From Paenibacillus_I sp035510375 (lineage in GTDB: Bacteria > Bacillota > Bacilli > Paenibacillales > Paenibacillaceae), in NCBI RefSeq assembly GCF_035510375.1, contig NZ_DATKHG010000035.1: a stretch of 64,000 bases of DNA; one strand, given 5' to 3'. The notes under the pieces were generated by a model that was not told the origin of the DNA, did not search any database, and worked only from the letters and a program-made list of their open reading frames with translations. The translations under genes were made by a program, and so were the position numbers. Positions 32,825-41,079 of this stretch are shown in pieces; position 1 is the first letter of the stretch; the number at the start of each line of letters is the position of its first letter.

Positions 32825-34417
32825 TTACTGCACCACGTTGAAATCGTTCTTGTTGCCGATTGTAATGACTACATCGATCGATTTGCCGTTGCGGATCACA
32901 TTCATGGTTACTTTATCGCCTACTTTTTTCTTCTGGATGGCGGCGATCAAATCCTCTTTATTATTGTATTTTGTCCCATCCATGCCGACGATCACGTCAT
33001 ATTGGCGCAGATCCGCTTTGAATGCCGGCGAATTGTACGTAATATTGTAGACGATGGAGCCGTTCGTGTCGGCCAGTCCCAGCTGGGAAGCCATCTCCTC
33101 GGTAATATCCGACAGCGTTGCCCCGATGAACGGCGACGGCGCCTTCGGAACTTGCTTGTTCGCCTCAAGCGTGTCCAGGACTTCCTTGATCGTGGTGGTC
33201 GGAATCGCGAACCCGATGCCCTGCGCCTGCGTGCTGACCGCGGTGTTGATGCCGATGACTTCACCGTTCAAATTGATCAGCGGACCGCCCGAGTTGCCCG
33301 GGTTAATCGACGCATCGGTTTGCAGCAGGTTTTCATAGTTGCGTGTGCCTTGCGCATCCGGTATGGAGATCGGACGCCCCTTGGCGCTCAGTACGCCGAC
33401 CGTCACCGTATGGTCGAAGCCGTTCGGGTTGCCGATCGCGACCACCCATTCGCCGACGTCGATCTCCTCCGAGTCGCCGATCGGAAGCGTCGGGAAGCCA
33501 TCGCCTTCGATTTTCAGAACCGCCAGGTCCAGATTATAATCGTTGCCCAGAAGCTTCGCTTCAAACGGCTTATCGTAGCCTTGCACGGTCACCTTGATTT
33601 GGTCGGCATCCCCTACGACATGCTGGTTGGTCAGAATATAGCCGTCTTTCTTGTACAGGAATCCGGAACCGAGCCCGTTCGGCATCAGCTGGCCGCCGCC
33701 GTTCCCGCCTTGGTTCGGCGTCGGCGCGCTGAAATCATCCCCGAAAAACTGGCGGAAGAACGGATCGTTGAAAAGTCCGTCTCCGCTGCCGCCTCCGTTG
33801 CCGCGGCTCCGTACATAGGTCTCGATCTTGACGACCGCCGGGCTGGATTGCTCGAAAATTTTGGCGATATTGTTCGGACGCACAATGTCGAGCGCGTTGG
33901 AAACGGGCTCGGAGCCGCCATTCTTCGCCGTCGCCGCCGAAGAATTGCCGCCGCTTGCCGACTGCCCCTGAGACGCCAACGCCTGATCGGATGAAAACCA
34001 ATTCATTCGATCGGACGCGACCGTCAGGCCGCCGAGCACGAGCACGCCGGCCATGAACGACGCGAACATCGCCTTGAACGAGGTCCGCTTTCTTTCCCGC
34101 ACCTGCCAGTTTTTCGTCGCCGCGTGCGACGGCTGGACAGGCGAATACACCGGTACGGCCTTCGGCGGCGTGATGTCGACCGGCCCTTGGGAAACGACCG
34201 CATGGCCGTTCTGGCGCTCCTGCTCCGCGCGCCCTCCCGGCGCCGTCCCCTCTTGCTCTACATGCGAGGACTTAAAAGGCCCGTAAGAATAGTAATAGGA
34301 CGGCTTTTGCGTGTCATCCGTTTCGTCCCGTCCGTTCGTATCGCGCTCTCCGTTAGCCTGGGAGCTTTGCTTCCCGAAGAAATCGTCGAACGGATTTTTT
34401 TTGTTCTGATCGTCCAT
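32825..34417 (-). CDS. HtrA/DegP-like membrane serine protease
   Basis: A 530-residue trypsin-like protease with PDZ domain. A long polar cytoplasmic N-terminus (1-112) precedes one membrane helix (about 114-135), an Asn/Gly/Ser linker, and a protease domain with H266 (TNQHVV), D297 (NLDLAVLKI) and S376 (INPGNSGGPL). The PDZ domain spans about 425-520. GGAGGAG precedes the ATG. Such proteins degrade misfolded exported proteins. Position between LiaFSR and another two-component pair suggests envelope-stress control. Which HtrA paralogue (HtrA, HtrB or YyxA) it matches is not settled. Confidence 0.92.
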   Translation of the reverse strand: MDDQNKKNPFDDFFGKQSSQANGERDTNGRDETDDTQKPSYYYSYGPFKSSHVEQEGTAPGGRAEQERQNGHAVVSQGPVDITPPKAVPVYSPVQPSHAATKNWQVRERKRTSFKAMFASFMAGVLVLGGLTVASDRMNWFSSDQALASQGQSASGGNSSAATAKNGGSEPVSNALDIVRPNNIAKIFEQSSPAVVKIETYVRSRGNGGGSGDGLFNDPFFRQFFGDDFSAPTPNQGGNGGGQLMPNGLGSGFLYKKDGYILTNQHVVGDADQIKVTVQGYDKPFEAKLLGNDYNLDLAVLKIEGDGFPTLPIGDSEEIDVGEWVVAIGNPNGFDHTVTVGVLSAKGRPISIPDAQGTRNYENLLQTDASINPGNSGGPLINLNGEVIGINTAVSTQAQGIGFAIPTTTIKEVLDTLEANKQVPKAPSPFIGATLSDITEEMASQLGLADTNGSIVYNITYNSPAFKADLRQYDVIVGMDGTKYNNKEDLIAAIQKKKVGDKVTMNVIRNGKSIDVVITIGNKNDFNVVQ

Positions 34418-34533
34418 GCCGCTCTCCTCCTTGACTTGTATATGAACATCGCTGGTCGACTGATCGACTGATCGCTAAAACTATCATGCACAATCTACAT
34501 TAAACCAATCTTAAAAAAATTATAAACGGAAAT

Positions 34534-34554
34534 AAAAAAAGGGAAACCCGTTTC
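34534..34554 (-). terminator. Weak terminator after the LiaR-like gene
   Basis: GAAAC-CC-GTTTC short palindrome followed on the minus strand by a run of seven T. Stem is only five pairs. Confidence 0.4.
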
Positions 34555-34647
34555 TTGTCGACACGGGCGCCGTCTCCTTGCCGCGCGTTGTCTTTTGCAG
34601 GTTTGCCCGTTGCCTTTCGATTATGTATGAAAAAGTTCTTTGCACGC

Positions 34648-35313
34648 TCAGCTCGAGCGTACCCAACCTTTGCGGTGGGCATGAACGGCGAGCTGTGTCC
34701 GATCCTCCAATTCGCACTTCATCAGCAGGTTGCTGACATGCGTTTTCACGGTTTTGATGCTGATATGCAGCTCTTCGGCGATTTCTTTGTTGGAGCGCCC
34801 CTCCGCGATCAGATACAGCACTTCCTTCTCGCGCTCCGTCAGCCCTTCGTCCGCGCCTTGCGCCGTACGCCGGCGAAGACCGCGCGTCAACGCCTGCGAC
34901 ACTTCGCCCGTCATCACCGGCATGCCCTTGACGGCGCCGTTCAACGCATAGATCAGCTCCTCCGCCGATACGGTCTTGAGCACATAGCTGACCGCGCCGG
35001 CTTCGATGGCCGCAACCACCTTTTCGTCCTCCAGAAAGCTCGTGAGCAGCACGATCTTCATGCCGGGCTCCTCCTGAAGCACCGCGCGCGCCGTCTCGAC
35101 GCCGTCCATCTTCGGCATCATCAAATCCATCAGAATGACATCGGGCTTTTCCTCCGGCGACATGCTGCGCAGCAGACGCATCGCTTCTTCGCCGCTGCCC
35201 GCCTCGGCCGAGACGCGGAACTTCGATTCCAGCATCAGATAGGTTCGCAAACCCGCCCGCACCATATCGTGATCGTCCACGATCATAATTTTATATTGAT
35301 CCGCTGCGCTCAT
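34648..35313 (-). CDS. liaR: NarL-family response regulator, LiaR-like
   Basis: A 221-residue regulator: receiver with DDHD near 13-16, phosphorylated D63 (VILMDLMMPKMDG) and a LuxR-type helix-turn-helix (LTEREKEVLYLIAEG, SNKEIAEELHISIKTVKTH). Its start lies inside the kinase gene (23-base overlap) with GGAGAAGGAAG upstream, so translation is coupled. As third gene of liaF-liaS-liaR it should respond to cell wall damage through phosphorylation by LiaS. Confidence 0.9.
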   Translation of the reverse strand: MSAADQYKIMIVDDHDMVRAGLRTYLMLESKFRVSAEAGSGEEAMRLLRSMSPEEKPDVILMDLMMPKMDGVETARAVLQEEPGMKIVLLTSFLEDEKVVAAIEAGAVSYVLKTVSAEELIYALNGAVKGMPVMTGEVSQALTRGLRRRTAQGADEGLTEREKEVLYLIAEGRSNKEIAEELHISIKTVKTHVSNLLMKCELEDRTQLAVHAHRKGWVRSS

Positions 35314-36346
35314 TGTCTTCCTTCTCCTCTTTCGCCAATTTCGGAATCGTCACTTTCACCCGCGTTCCCGCGCCCGGCTTGCTGATGATTTCCCCGTCTC
35401 CGCCGAGCTTCCGTGCCCGCTCCCGCATCGTGGACAAGCCGTAGGAACCGGCCTTGACCTGATCGGCCCTGAAGCCGGTTCCGTCGTCCTGCAGCGTCAT
35501 CACATACTGCCTTTCCGTCTCCGCGAGGAGCAGCGACGCTTTCTTGGCCCCGGCATGCTTGACGACGTTGGCCATCGCCTCCTGGATAATCAGAAACAGC
35601 TGATGCTCCTTCGCATCGGACAGCGTGCCCGCAACGCGCCAGCCGAGCTCGCCCTGGATGCCGTTCAGCCGGCAGTAATCCGGAAACCACTTATCGAGCG
35701 CCTCGTGCAGGGAACGGCCTTCCAGCTCGAGCGGTCTCAGCTGGGCGATCAAGCCGCGCATCTGCTTCTGGGCCATCGCCGACATATGAATAAGCTGTTC
35801 CATGACGCTTTCCGCCCGCTCCCGGTTCATTTCGAGCAGCTTGGGCAGCGAGGAAGCCGACATATGAATGGCGAACAGATGCTGGCTGACCGTATCGTGA
35901 AGATCTCGCGCCAGCCGCTTCCGCTCTTCGAGCACGGCCGCCTCGTTCGAGGCGGCCTCCCGCAGGATATGCTCCTCGCCCGCCTTCTGGAGCCACTGCA
36001 TGCGCTGCTCCAGCGCTGCCGCCATTTCATTGAATTCATGATAAGCGGCGGTGAACGACCTCGCTCCCGCCTCCGGGATGCGAACCGCCAGATTGCCGTG
36101 CGCAACCTGCTTTACCGCCAGGTGCATCGAATCGATCCGGCGTTGTATGCGCTGGGCGGCCCAATAGCCGAAACCTGCATTGACAAGCAATAAAGCAACC
36201 GAGACGGCCGTCCATATCTCTGCGAGCGCCATCCCCGCTCCTATGAAGACGACGCCGACGTACATAATGAGAAGGGACAGCAGCGAGGAGCCCAGGAACA
36301 GAAAGATGAGCTCCCACTTGTTGCTGCGCCAAAACCGGACCATCAT
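35291..36346 (-). CDS. liaS: Sensor histidine kinase, LiaS-like
   Basis: A 351-residue intramembrane-sensing kinase. Two close membrane helices (about 12-36 and 42-62) with almost no loop between them, HAMP at 60-115, a HisKA_3 domain with H150 in RLARDLHDTVSQHLFAIHMS, and a short ATPase domain (QEAMANVVKHA, DDGTGF, YGLSTMRERA). It begins seven bases after the liaF stop. The small sensor region fits kinases that depend on a LiaF-type partner. Confidence 0.9.
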   Translation of the reverse strand: MMVRFWRSNKWELIFLFLGSSLLSLLIMYVGVVFIGAGMALAEIWTAVSVALLLVNAGFGYWAAQRIQRRIDSMHLAVKQVAHGNLAVRIPEAGARSFTAAYHEFNEMAAALEQRMQWLQKAGEEHILREAASNEAAVLEERKRLARDLHDTVSQHLFAIHMSASSLPKLLEMNRERAESVMEQLIHMSAMAQKQMRGLIAQLRPLELEGRSLHEALDKWFPDYCRLNGIQGELGWRVAGTLSDAKEHQLFLIIQEAMANVVKHAGAKKASLLLAETERQYVMTLQDDGTGFRADQVKAGSYGLSTMRERARKLGGDGEIISKPGAGTRVKVTIPKLAKEEKEDNERSGSI

Positions 36347-36353
36347 CCGGCGG

Positions 36354-37406
36354 TCACCCCACTTTGGTCACGCGGACGTCGCCGATGAACGTGCTGACGA
36401 TCAGCCGGATTTTTTTGTCGGTATCGTAATAGTAAGGCGTCTCGACATTCATATTTTTGAACAAACCGCCCTCCCGCTGCTCCAGCACCGTAGCGTCCCC
36501 GAGAAAGGCGCTGGATACGACCTGCACGCCGACCTCGTAATCGTTCGGGATGAACACCTTGACGTCGCCGATGAACGACGAAATCGCGATCTTCGTCTCG
36601 CCGTATGGAATTTGGGCCTTCGTTAAATCGAGAACGGTGTCGCCGATGAAATGGGAAATGTTCATCGGCTTCAGCTCCCAGTGATCATGGCCAAGATGGA
36701 TATCGCCGATGAAGCCCGAGCGCGTCAGCGCCTTCGGATCGTGATTCCACCATTCCACCCGCGCGCAGCCATGCCGGTGGCGGGAACGCTCGCGGAGGTC
36801 GCGTTTATAATCGCGGTAATCGCGCCGTTCATACCGGTTCCCGCCTTCATTTGCGTCCCGGCCTGCCGCTCCCGTTCCCGGCGGCTCGCCTTGCCGCGGC
36901 TTGTTGAATTCCGGCGCCGGAGGCACGGGCTGGTGTTCGGGCTGGGGATCGAGCGGGTTCGGATGGAGCGGCGGCGCCGGAGGGACCGGAGGCCGGGGCG
37001 GCGCATAGGTCGTATGCGGAAACGCCTTCCAGCCCTCGTCGCCGTCGTGCGGCTTTTTCCGCTTGGGCTTCAACATCATGCTCAGACCGAACACGATCAG
37101 CGCGACCGGCCACAAATATGAAATGATATCGCCGATCGACCAGTCGAACCAACCGAGGTTGCGACCGAGAAAAACAAACCCGACGAGCGTCATAATGATT
37201 CCCCATGTTGCCGCCCCGCTTCCGTAGCGCCTGCCCACCGCCATATTCTGAAGCCCGAATACGATCAGGATCGCCGGCCAGAACAGCGATATCGCCTCGC
37301 CGATATCGAAATCGAGCAGGCCGGCTTGCCTTAACAGAAACCCGACGCCCAGGGCAGCGATAAGCAATCCCCAGAATATCCGCTGAAAGAATTGTTCATT
37401 CATCAT
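36354..37406 (-). CDS. liaF: LiaF-like membrane protein with proline-rich insert
   Basis: A 350-residue protein, longer than B. subtilis LiaF (241). Residues 1-115 hold four membrane helices; about 120-215 is a Pro-rich then Arg/Asp-rich linker (RPPVPPAPP, RRDYRDYKRD); the C-terminal domain has five related strands, each with an F[IL]GD motif (SGFIGDI, SHFIGDT, SSFIGDV, SAFLGDA, STFIGDV). LiaF inhibits LiaS signalling in the absence of wall stress. ATG 37406 has GAGG six bases upstream; ATG 37403 is equally usable. Confidence 0.88.
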   Translation of the reverse strand: MMNEQFFQRIFWGLLIAALGVGFLLRQAGLLDFDIGEAISLFWPAILIVFGLQNMAVGRRYGSGAATWGIIMTLVGFVFLGRNLGWFDWSIGDIISYLWPVALIVFGLSMMLKPKRKKPHDGDEGWKAFPHTTYAPPRPPVPPAPPLHPNPLDPQPEHQPVPPAPEFNKPRQGEPPGTGAAGRDANEGGNRYERRDYRDYKRDLRERSRHRHGCARVEWWNHDPKALTRSGFIGDIHLGHDHWELKPMNISHFIGDTVLDLTKAQIPYGETKIAISSFIGDVKVFIPNDYEVGVQVVSSAFLGDATVLEQREGGLFKNMNVETPYYYDTDKKIRLIVSTFIGDVRVTKVG

Positions 37407-37598
37407 AACCATCCTCTGCCGCTTCGTGCTATTCCCAGTATAGCCGAAGGCGCAACAACGGTAAAAGGGTCGAGCGATTGAAACCTGTCTCGGTCTCGGG
37501 ACGGAGTAATTGAAAGGGTATACGGGAAACCTTGTAAGAACGGCAATAATTCCACTAAATATATCTAACATATCGTGTCATGTAATGGCCTGATTTCA

Positions 37599-37628
37599 TT
37601 GACAGCGTTTATAGGACGACTTTATAAT
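37599..37628 (+). promoter_or_regulatory. Sigma-A promoter of amt
   Basis: TTGACA (37599-37604), 18-base spacer, TATAAT (37623-37628): a consensus promoter about 65 bases before the amt start. ATCTAACAT occurs on both sides of it (37562 and 37657). No GlnR/TnrA box was found here. Confidence 0.75.
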
Positions 37629-37694
37629 GGGATGCGGTTGATAGATGCACGAGAAAATCTAACATGACGAACGTTTCAAAGGGGATGGACAAGA

Positions 37695-38749
37695 ATGGAT
37701 TTGCAAACGTTGTCGCAAGGCCTGGACACGATTTGGGTCGTCTTGACGGCAGCTATGATCTTGCTGATGGAAGGCGGCTTCGCCTTGCTGGAAGCCGGCT
37801 TTGTCCGGCAAAAAAACGCAGTCAGCATTATTATGAAAGTGTTCGTTGACATCACGTTCGGCGCGCTTGTTTTCTATTTGCGGGGCACTGGGTATGGTCC
37901 GTCGGCGGCTGGCTCGGCTCGCTCGGCATGATCGACTTCGCGGGCTCGGCTGTTATCCATGCGCTCGGCGGCTTTTCGGCTTTGGCGGCCGCGATGTTCA
38001 TCGGACCTCGCATCGGCAGATTTTCGCCCGACGGCAAAGTGAATATCGTGCCTCCGTCGAATCTGCCGCTCGCATCCGTCGGAGCCTTCATTCTCTGGTT
38101 CGGCTGGTTCGGCTTCAACGCGGGAAGCACGCTCAGCGCGACCAACGGCTCGATCGGCCACATCGCCATGGCCACGATGCTTGCCGCGGCCGCCGGAGGC
38201 GCAGCCTGCATTCTGTTTACGATGCTCCGCTACAAGAAAGCGGATCCGCCTATGGTCATCAACGGTTCCCTCGCGGGACTCGTCGGCATCACGGCAGGAA
38301 ACGCATTCGTTTCAGACGGGGCGGCAATCCTGATCGGCGCCGCAAGCGGCGTGGCCATGGTGCTGGCTACAGAATACCTGGAAAGCAAGCAGATCGACGA
38401 TCCCGTCGGCGCCTTCGCCGTGCACGGCGTCAGCGGAAGCATAGGCACGCTAGCGGTCGGATTGTTTGCCAAACCGGAACTCACCGAAGGAATCGGCAAA
38501 GGCTACGCAGGCTTGTTCTACGGCGGCGGCTGGAGCCTGCTCGGCGTGCAGGCGCTCGGTCTCGCCGTCGTCAGCGTCTGGGGTTTCGCGCTCACCGCGG
38601 GCTTCCTATGGCTGATTAAACGAATAACGCCCGTTCGCGTGTCCAAGGACGAGGAGCTTGTCGGCCTCGATGTCGGCATTCACGGCGTACCCGCCTACAG
38701 CCAGGAGCACGACTTCCTCGATGTCAAACGGCTGACCGGCGGCCAATAA
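37695..38749 (+). pseudogene. amt: Ammonium transporter with internal out-of-frame deletion
   Basis: The first 62 codons give an Amt N-terminus (MEGGFALLEAGFVRQKN). At 37878-37882 the frame changes: the next codons in the original frame run to a stop at 37931, while the plus-two frame continues from GCG 37880 as AGHWVWSVGGWLGSLG and onwards to 38749 with the expected HWxW, GFNAGS, DDPVGAFAVHG. Compared with other Amt proteins, about 75-85 residues (end of helix 2 to start of helix 5) are missing. Promoter and ribosome site (AAAGGGG) are intact. An ATG at 37928 could start a C-terminal fragment. An assembly error is the alternative. Confidence 0.88.
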
Positions 38750-38770
38750 ACAATCGCTTTCGGCAAAATG

Positions 38771-38806
38771 AAAACCGCTGAAGCCATCCGGCTCTCAGCG
38801 GTTTTT
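38771..38806 (+). terminator. Terminator after amt
   Basis: AAAACCGCTGA / TCAGCGGTTTT arms, 13-base loop, T5 tail, about 20 bases after the amt stop. Confidence 0.88.
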
Positions 38807-38820
38807 GCGCTTGGTACAGA

Positions 38821-38846
38821 AAAATCCGCTCTTAGGGGCGGATTTT
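38821..38846. terminator. Bidirectional hairpin after the coiled-coil gene
   Basis: AAAATCCGC / GCGGATTTT arms, 14 bases beyond the stop of the minus-strand gene. Confidence 0.7.
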
Positions 38847-38859
38847 CACGACATGTTTC

Positions 38860-39231
38860 CTATACCTCTATCATTTCCTCGTTAACGGGAACGACATCGG
38901 ACGGCGAGGAGCTGTCCAGAATTCGCCGGGCATGTTCGATGTCCTGGCGAAGCGCCCGGACCTTCTCGAGCGGCTTCTTTACATAATGAATATATTCGAC
39001 CGCCAAATGGTGGTCGGGCTTTTTGCCCGAAAGCAAGCGGCGCAGCGACGACATCGATTGATAAGCCCGCTCCTCCGCCTGCCGGCGTTTCTCGTAGCGC
39101 TGCACCATCTGCTCGATATCGGCGATCTCATTTTCCTTTTTGGCGATATAGGCTTCCAGAAACGGATAGACATCCGCCGCCTTGCGATACTTAACGTGTG
39201 ATGGGGCGATATAAAAGATGGGATCAGTCAT
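38860..39231 (-). CDS. Hypothetical protein with coiled coil
   Basis: A 123-residue soluble protein I do not recognise. Residues 28-65 and 85-105 are charged heptad-like helices rich in Glu, Arg and Lys; no signal peptide, membrane segment or cysteine is present. GGAG precedes the ATG by 7-8 bases, and a hairpin follows the stop, so it is likely real. The gap upstream (39232-39546) holds a terminator hairpin but no recognised gene. Confidence 0.65.
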   Translation of the reverse strand: MTDPIFYIAPSHVKYRKAADVYPFLEAYIAKKENEIADIEQMVQRYEKRRQAEERAYQSMSSLRRLLSGKKPDHHLAVEYIHYVKKPLEKVRALRQDIEHARRILDSSSPSDVVPVNEEMIEV

Positions 39232-39364
39232 GCGATATCTCCTGTCTCACCATGTAATATTTTTTAACACTCCTATTGTATCGCATAATTGCGCTTTTGA
39301 ACATCCCCGGAGCAATAAAATATTTTATGCGCAATCACCTGCCGGCAAGTCGGGGAAACAAAGC

Positions 39365-39401
39365 GAAACCCGTGTCTATTCGCAAGAAAGACACGGGTTT
39401 C
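39365..39401. terminator. Hairpin in the gap before the sigma factor gene
   Basis: Perfect GAAACCCGTGTCT / AGACACGGGTTTC arms with an 11-base loop. It may end transcription of the sigma factor gene (minus strand), whose stop is about 145 bases away. A second small GGGAC/GTCCC hairpin is at 39413-39427. Confidence 0.6.
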
Positions 39402-39546
39402 TCGTAGAAAAAGGGACGCATTGTCCCTCTCCATCAGCCGACCGCTTGTACGATGAAGGCATCAAGCGGCTAGAAATCGGCGTATGGGGCTGGTCGCCGG
39501 GAGGCTTCCAAGGTTCGTTTCCCAATTCCTATACGGCAATGACCGC

Positions 39547-40062
39547 TCAATACGGATACACCGGATCGTCCCTCAACCGCTCGCGCGTGCGGTGAATCTT
39601 TGCTTTTACCGTGCCCACCGGCATATTGAGCGCGTCGGCGATTTCCCGGTCTTTAAATCCGTAATAAAATTTATACAAAATCAGCGTCCGCGTCGTCGGA
39701 TCCAGGCCGCCCAGCAGCTCGGATATCTCAAGCAAAAGCTCCGCCTCGCTTGAGCAGGCGTAACGCTCCCCGGTTTCGCGAATCTCGCACGGCTGCGTCC
39801 GGCCCGCCACCTTGTTGACGTTCACCGCAATATTGCGCGTGATCGTCTTGGCCCACGCCGTCAGCTTGCACCCCTCCCGCAACGAGTCCTGATGGGAGAG
39901 CATCCTCACCCAAGCCTCCTGCACCACATCGTGCGCATCCGACTTGTTGCGGACGTTCGAGTAAGCTACCCGAATCATATGGCTATAGAGCTCCCGCAGC
40001 GCGGCCTCCTGCTCAATCCAATCCTTGCCCGGCGGATCTTCGCCGCCCTGTACTGATGACAT
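39547..40062 (-). CDS. ECF-type RNA polymerase sigma factor
   Basis: A 171-residue sigma-70 family factor with only regions 2 and 4: region 2 around MIRVAYSNVRNKSDAHDVVQ (about 30-55) and WAKTITRNIAVN, region 4 in LYKFYYGFKDREIADALNMP with the recognition helix VGTVKAKIHRTRERLR. I use ATG 40062, preceded by GGGGGATC; a triplet of ATGs 54 bases upstream has no site. No anti-sigma gene is adjacent. Target regulon unknown. Confidence 0.85.
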   Translation of the reverse strand: MSSVQGGEDPPGKDWIEQEAALRELYSHMIRVAYSNVRNKSDAHDVVQEAWVRMLSHQDSLREGCKLTAWAKTITRNIAVNVNKVAGRTQPCEIRETGERYACSSEAELLLEISELLGGLDPTTRTLILYKFYYGFKDREIADALNMPVGTVKAKIHRTRERLRDDPVYPY

Positions 40063-40135
40063 CGACAGATCCCCCGCAGTGACAACGTTTACAAAATCTA
40101 TTCTCTCCATCATCATATCACGTTTTCAGAAAAAG

Positions 40136-40173
40136 AAATTCACCCCGCGGAACTATCTCCTCAAGGTGAATTT
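40136..40173 (-). terminator. Terminator of the 3D-domain gene
   Basis: AAATTCACC / GGTGAATTT arms immediately after the stop codon on the minus strand, then TTTCTTTTTC. Confidence 0.7.
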
Positions 40174-40178
40174 AGTCT

Positions 40179-40889
40179 TTAAGACTCAAAAATATGGGCA
40201 GGAATGGTTCTTTGGACGGATACCACCCGATTCAATTCCTTAAGCCACGATTCGTCCAGCTTGCCTTCGCCTTTCTTGAGTACGTCGACGTGGACCTTCC
40301 GTTTGCCCCACAGCCGGTACACCTGCCTGGTCGTCTCGAAGTAAAGGTCGATCTTGTTGCCCTTGATCGCGGAGCCGGTATCCGCGACGATTCCGTATCC
40401 GTATCCGGGAATGTACATCAGCGTTCCGATCGGAAACACCTTCGGATCGGCGGCGATCGTCGAGACATGGTCTCTGCGCACTTTGACGCCGGAGCGGGTA
40501 ATGCCGTACCCGGGCATGCCCGGCTTTTTACCCGTCGATTCCAGTCCGGCCGTATAGCCTGTAGCCGTGACGCGAACGGTTTGAATCGGCTTCGGCTTAT
40601 GTATGACCGCCACCTTCGCCTTCACGTCCGCGTTCTTTGCCGTACCGAGCGCGGACCGGCGAGTCTGCGGGGCCGGCGGACGCTGTGGCCGCATGATGGG
40701 CCCGGATTTGTAGGCCGCCGCCACGATCGGCGGTTTCGGCCCCGCCTCTTGCCCGGCGATGGCTGAGGAGGCCGGCGCGGCCGGCTTCCTGATGCTTGCG
40801 GTATGCGCCGTGCCGACAATGACGACGGCGACCAATAACGCAAGCAGCATATTCAGGCATCGCGCGGAAGCGATAGAGCTTGACGACAT
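40179..40889 (-). CDS. Exported 3D-domain protein (lytic-transglycosylase-like)
   Basis: A 236-residue protein with an N-terminal signal anchor (about 11-32), a Pro/Ala-rich linker and a C-terminal 3D domain (about 103-200) named for three aspartates: ADPKVFPIGT, GIVADTGSAI and NKIDLYF. The fold is related to MltA-type lytic transglycosylases and to YuiC/YocH of B. subtilis. A role in peptidoglycan turnover is expected from the family. GGGGGAGA precedes the ATG. No LysM or SH3 domains are attached. Confidence 0.85.
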   Translation of the reverse strand: MSSSSIASARCLNMLLALLVAVVIVGTAHTASIRKPAAPASSAIAGQEAGPKPPIVAAAYKSGPIMRPQRPPAPQTRRSALGTAKNADVKAKVAVIHKPKPIQTVRVTATGYTAGLESTGKKPGMPGYGITRSGVKVRRDHVSTIAADPKVFPIGTLMYIPGYGYGIVADTGSAIKGNKIDLYFETTRQVYRLWGKRKVHVDVLKKGEGKLDESWLKELNRVVSVQRTIPAHIFES

Positions 40890-41079
40890 GTGGATAATCT
40901 CCCCCTTAAACGGAGGTTACCCCGATGCGCCAAGCTTTATTCAGTTTTGCCCGCATTTCCGCCGGATAACTCGCTAATGTTGCAAATTAGAGGGGAATTG
41001 CAGACCGTTATCGACATCAATACCAATCTGCGCCAAAACTCCGTTCGGCAAGTCTGTGAAGCGAAGCCGAAGTGGAGGT

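Noticed and set aside
32047..34417. htrA, regulator and kinase as a single operon
   Set aside because: A good terminator hairpin (32773-32804) separates htrA from the regulator gene; functional link remains possible but co-transcription is doubtful.
39437..39546. Coding-like plus-strand fragment (LEIGVWGWSPGGFQGSF) before the sigma factor gene
   Set aside because: No start or ribosome site, not matched to any family I know, and it runs into the antisense of the sigma factor gene.
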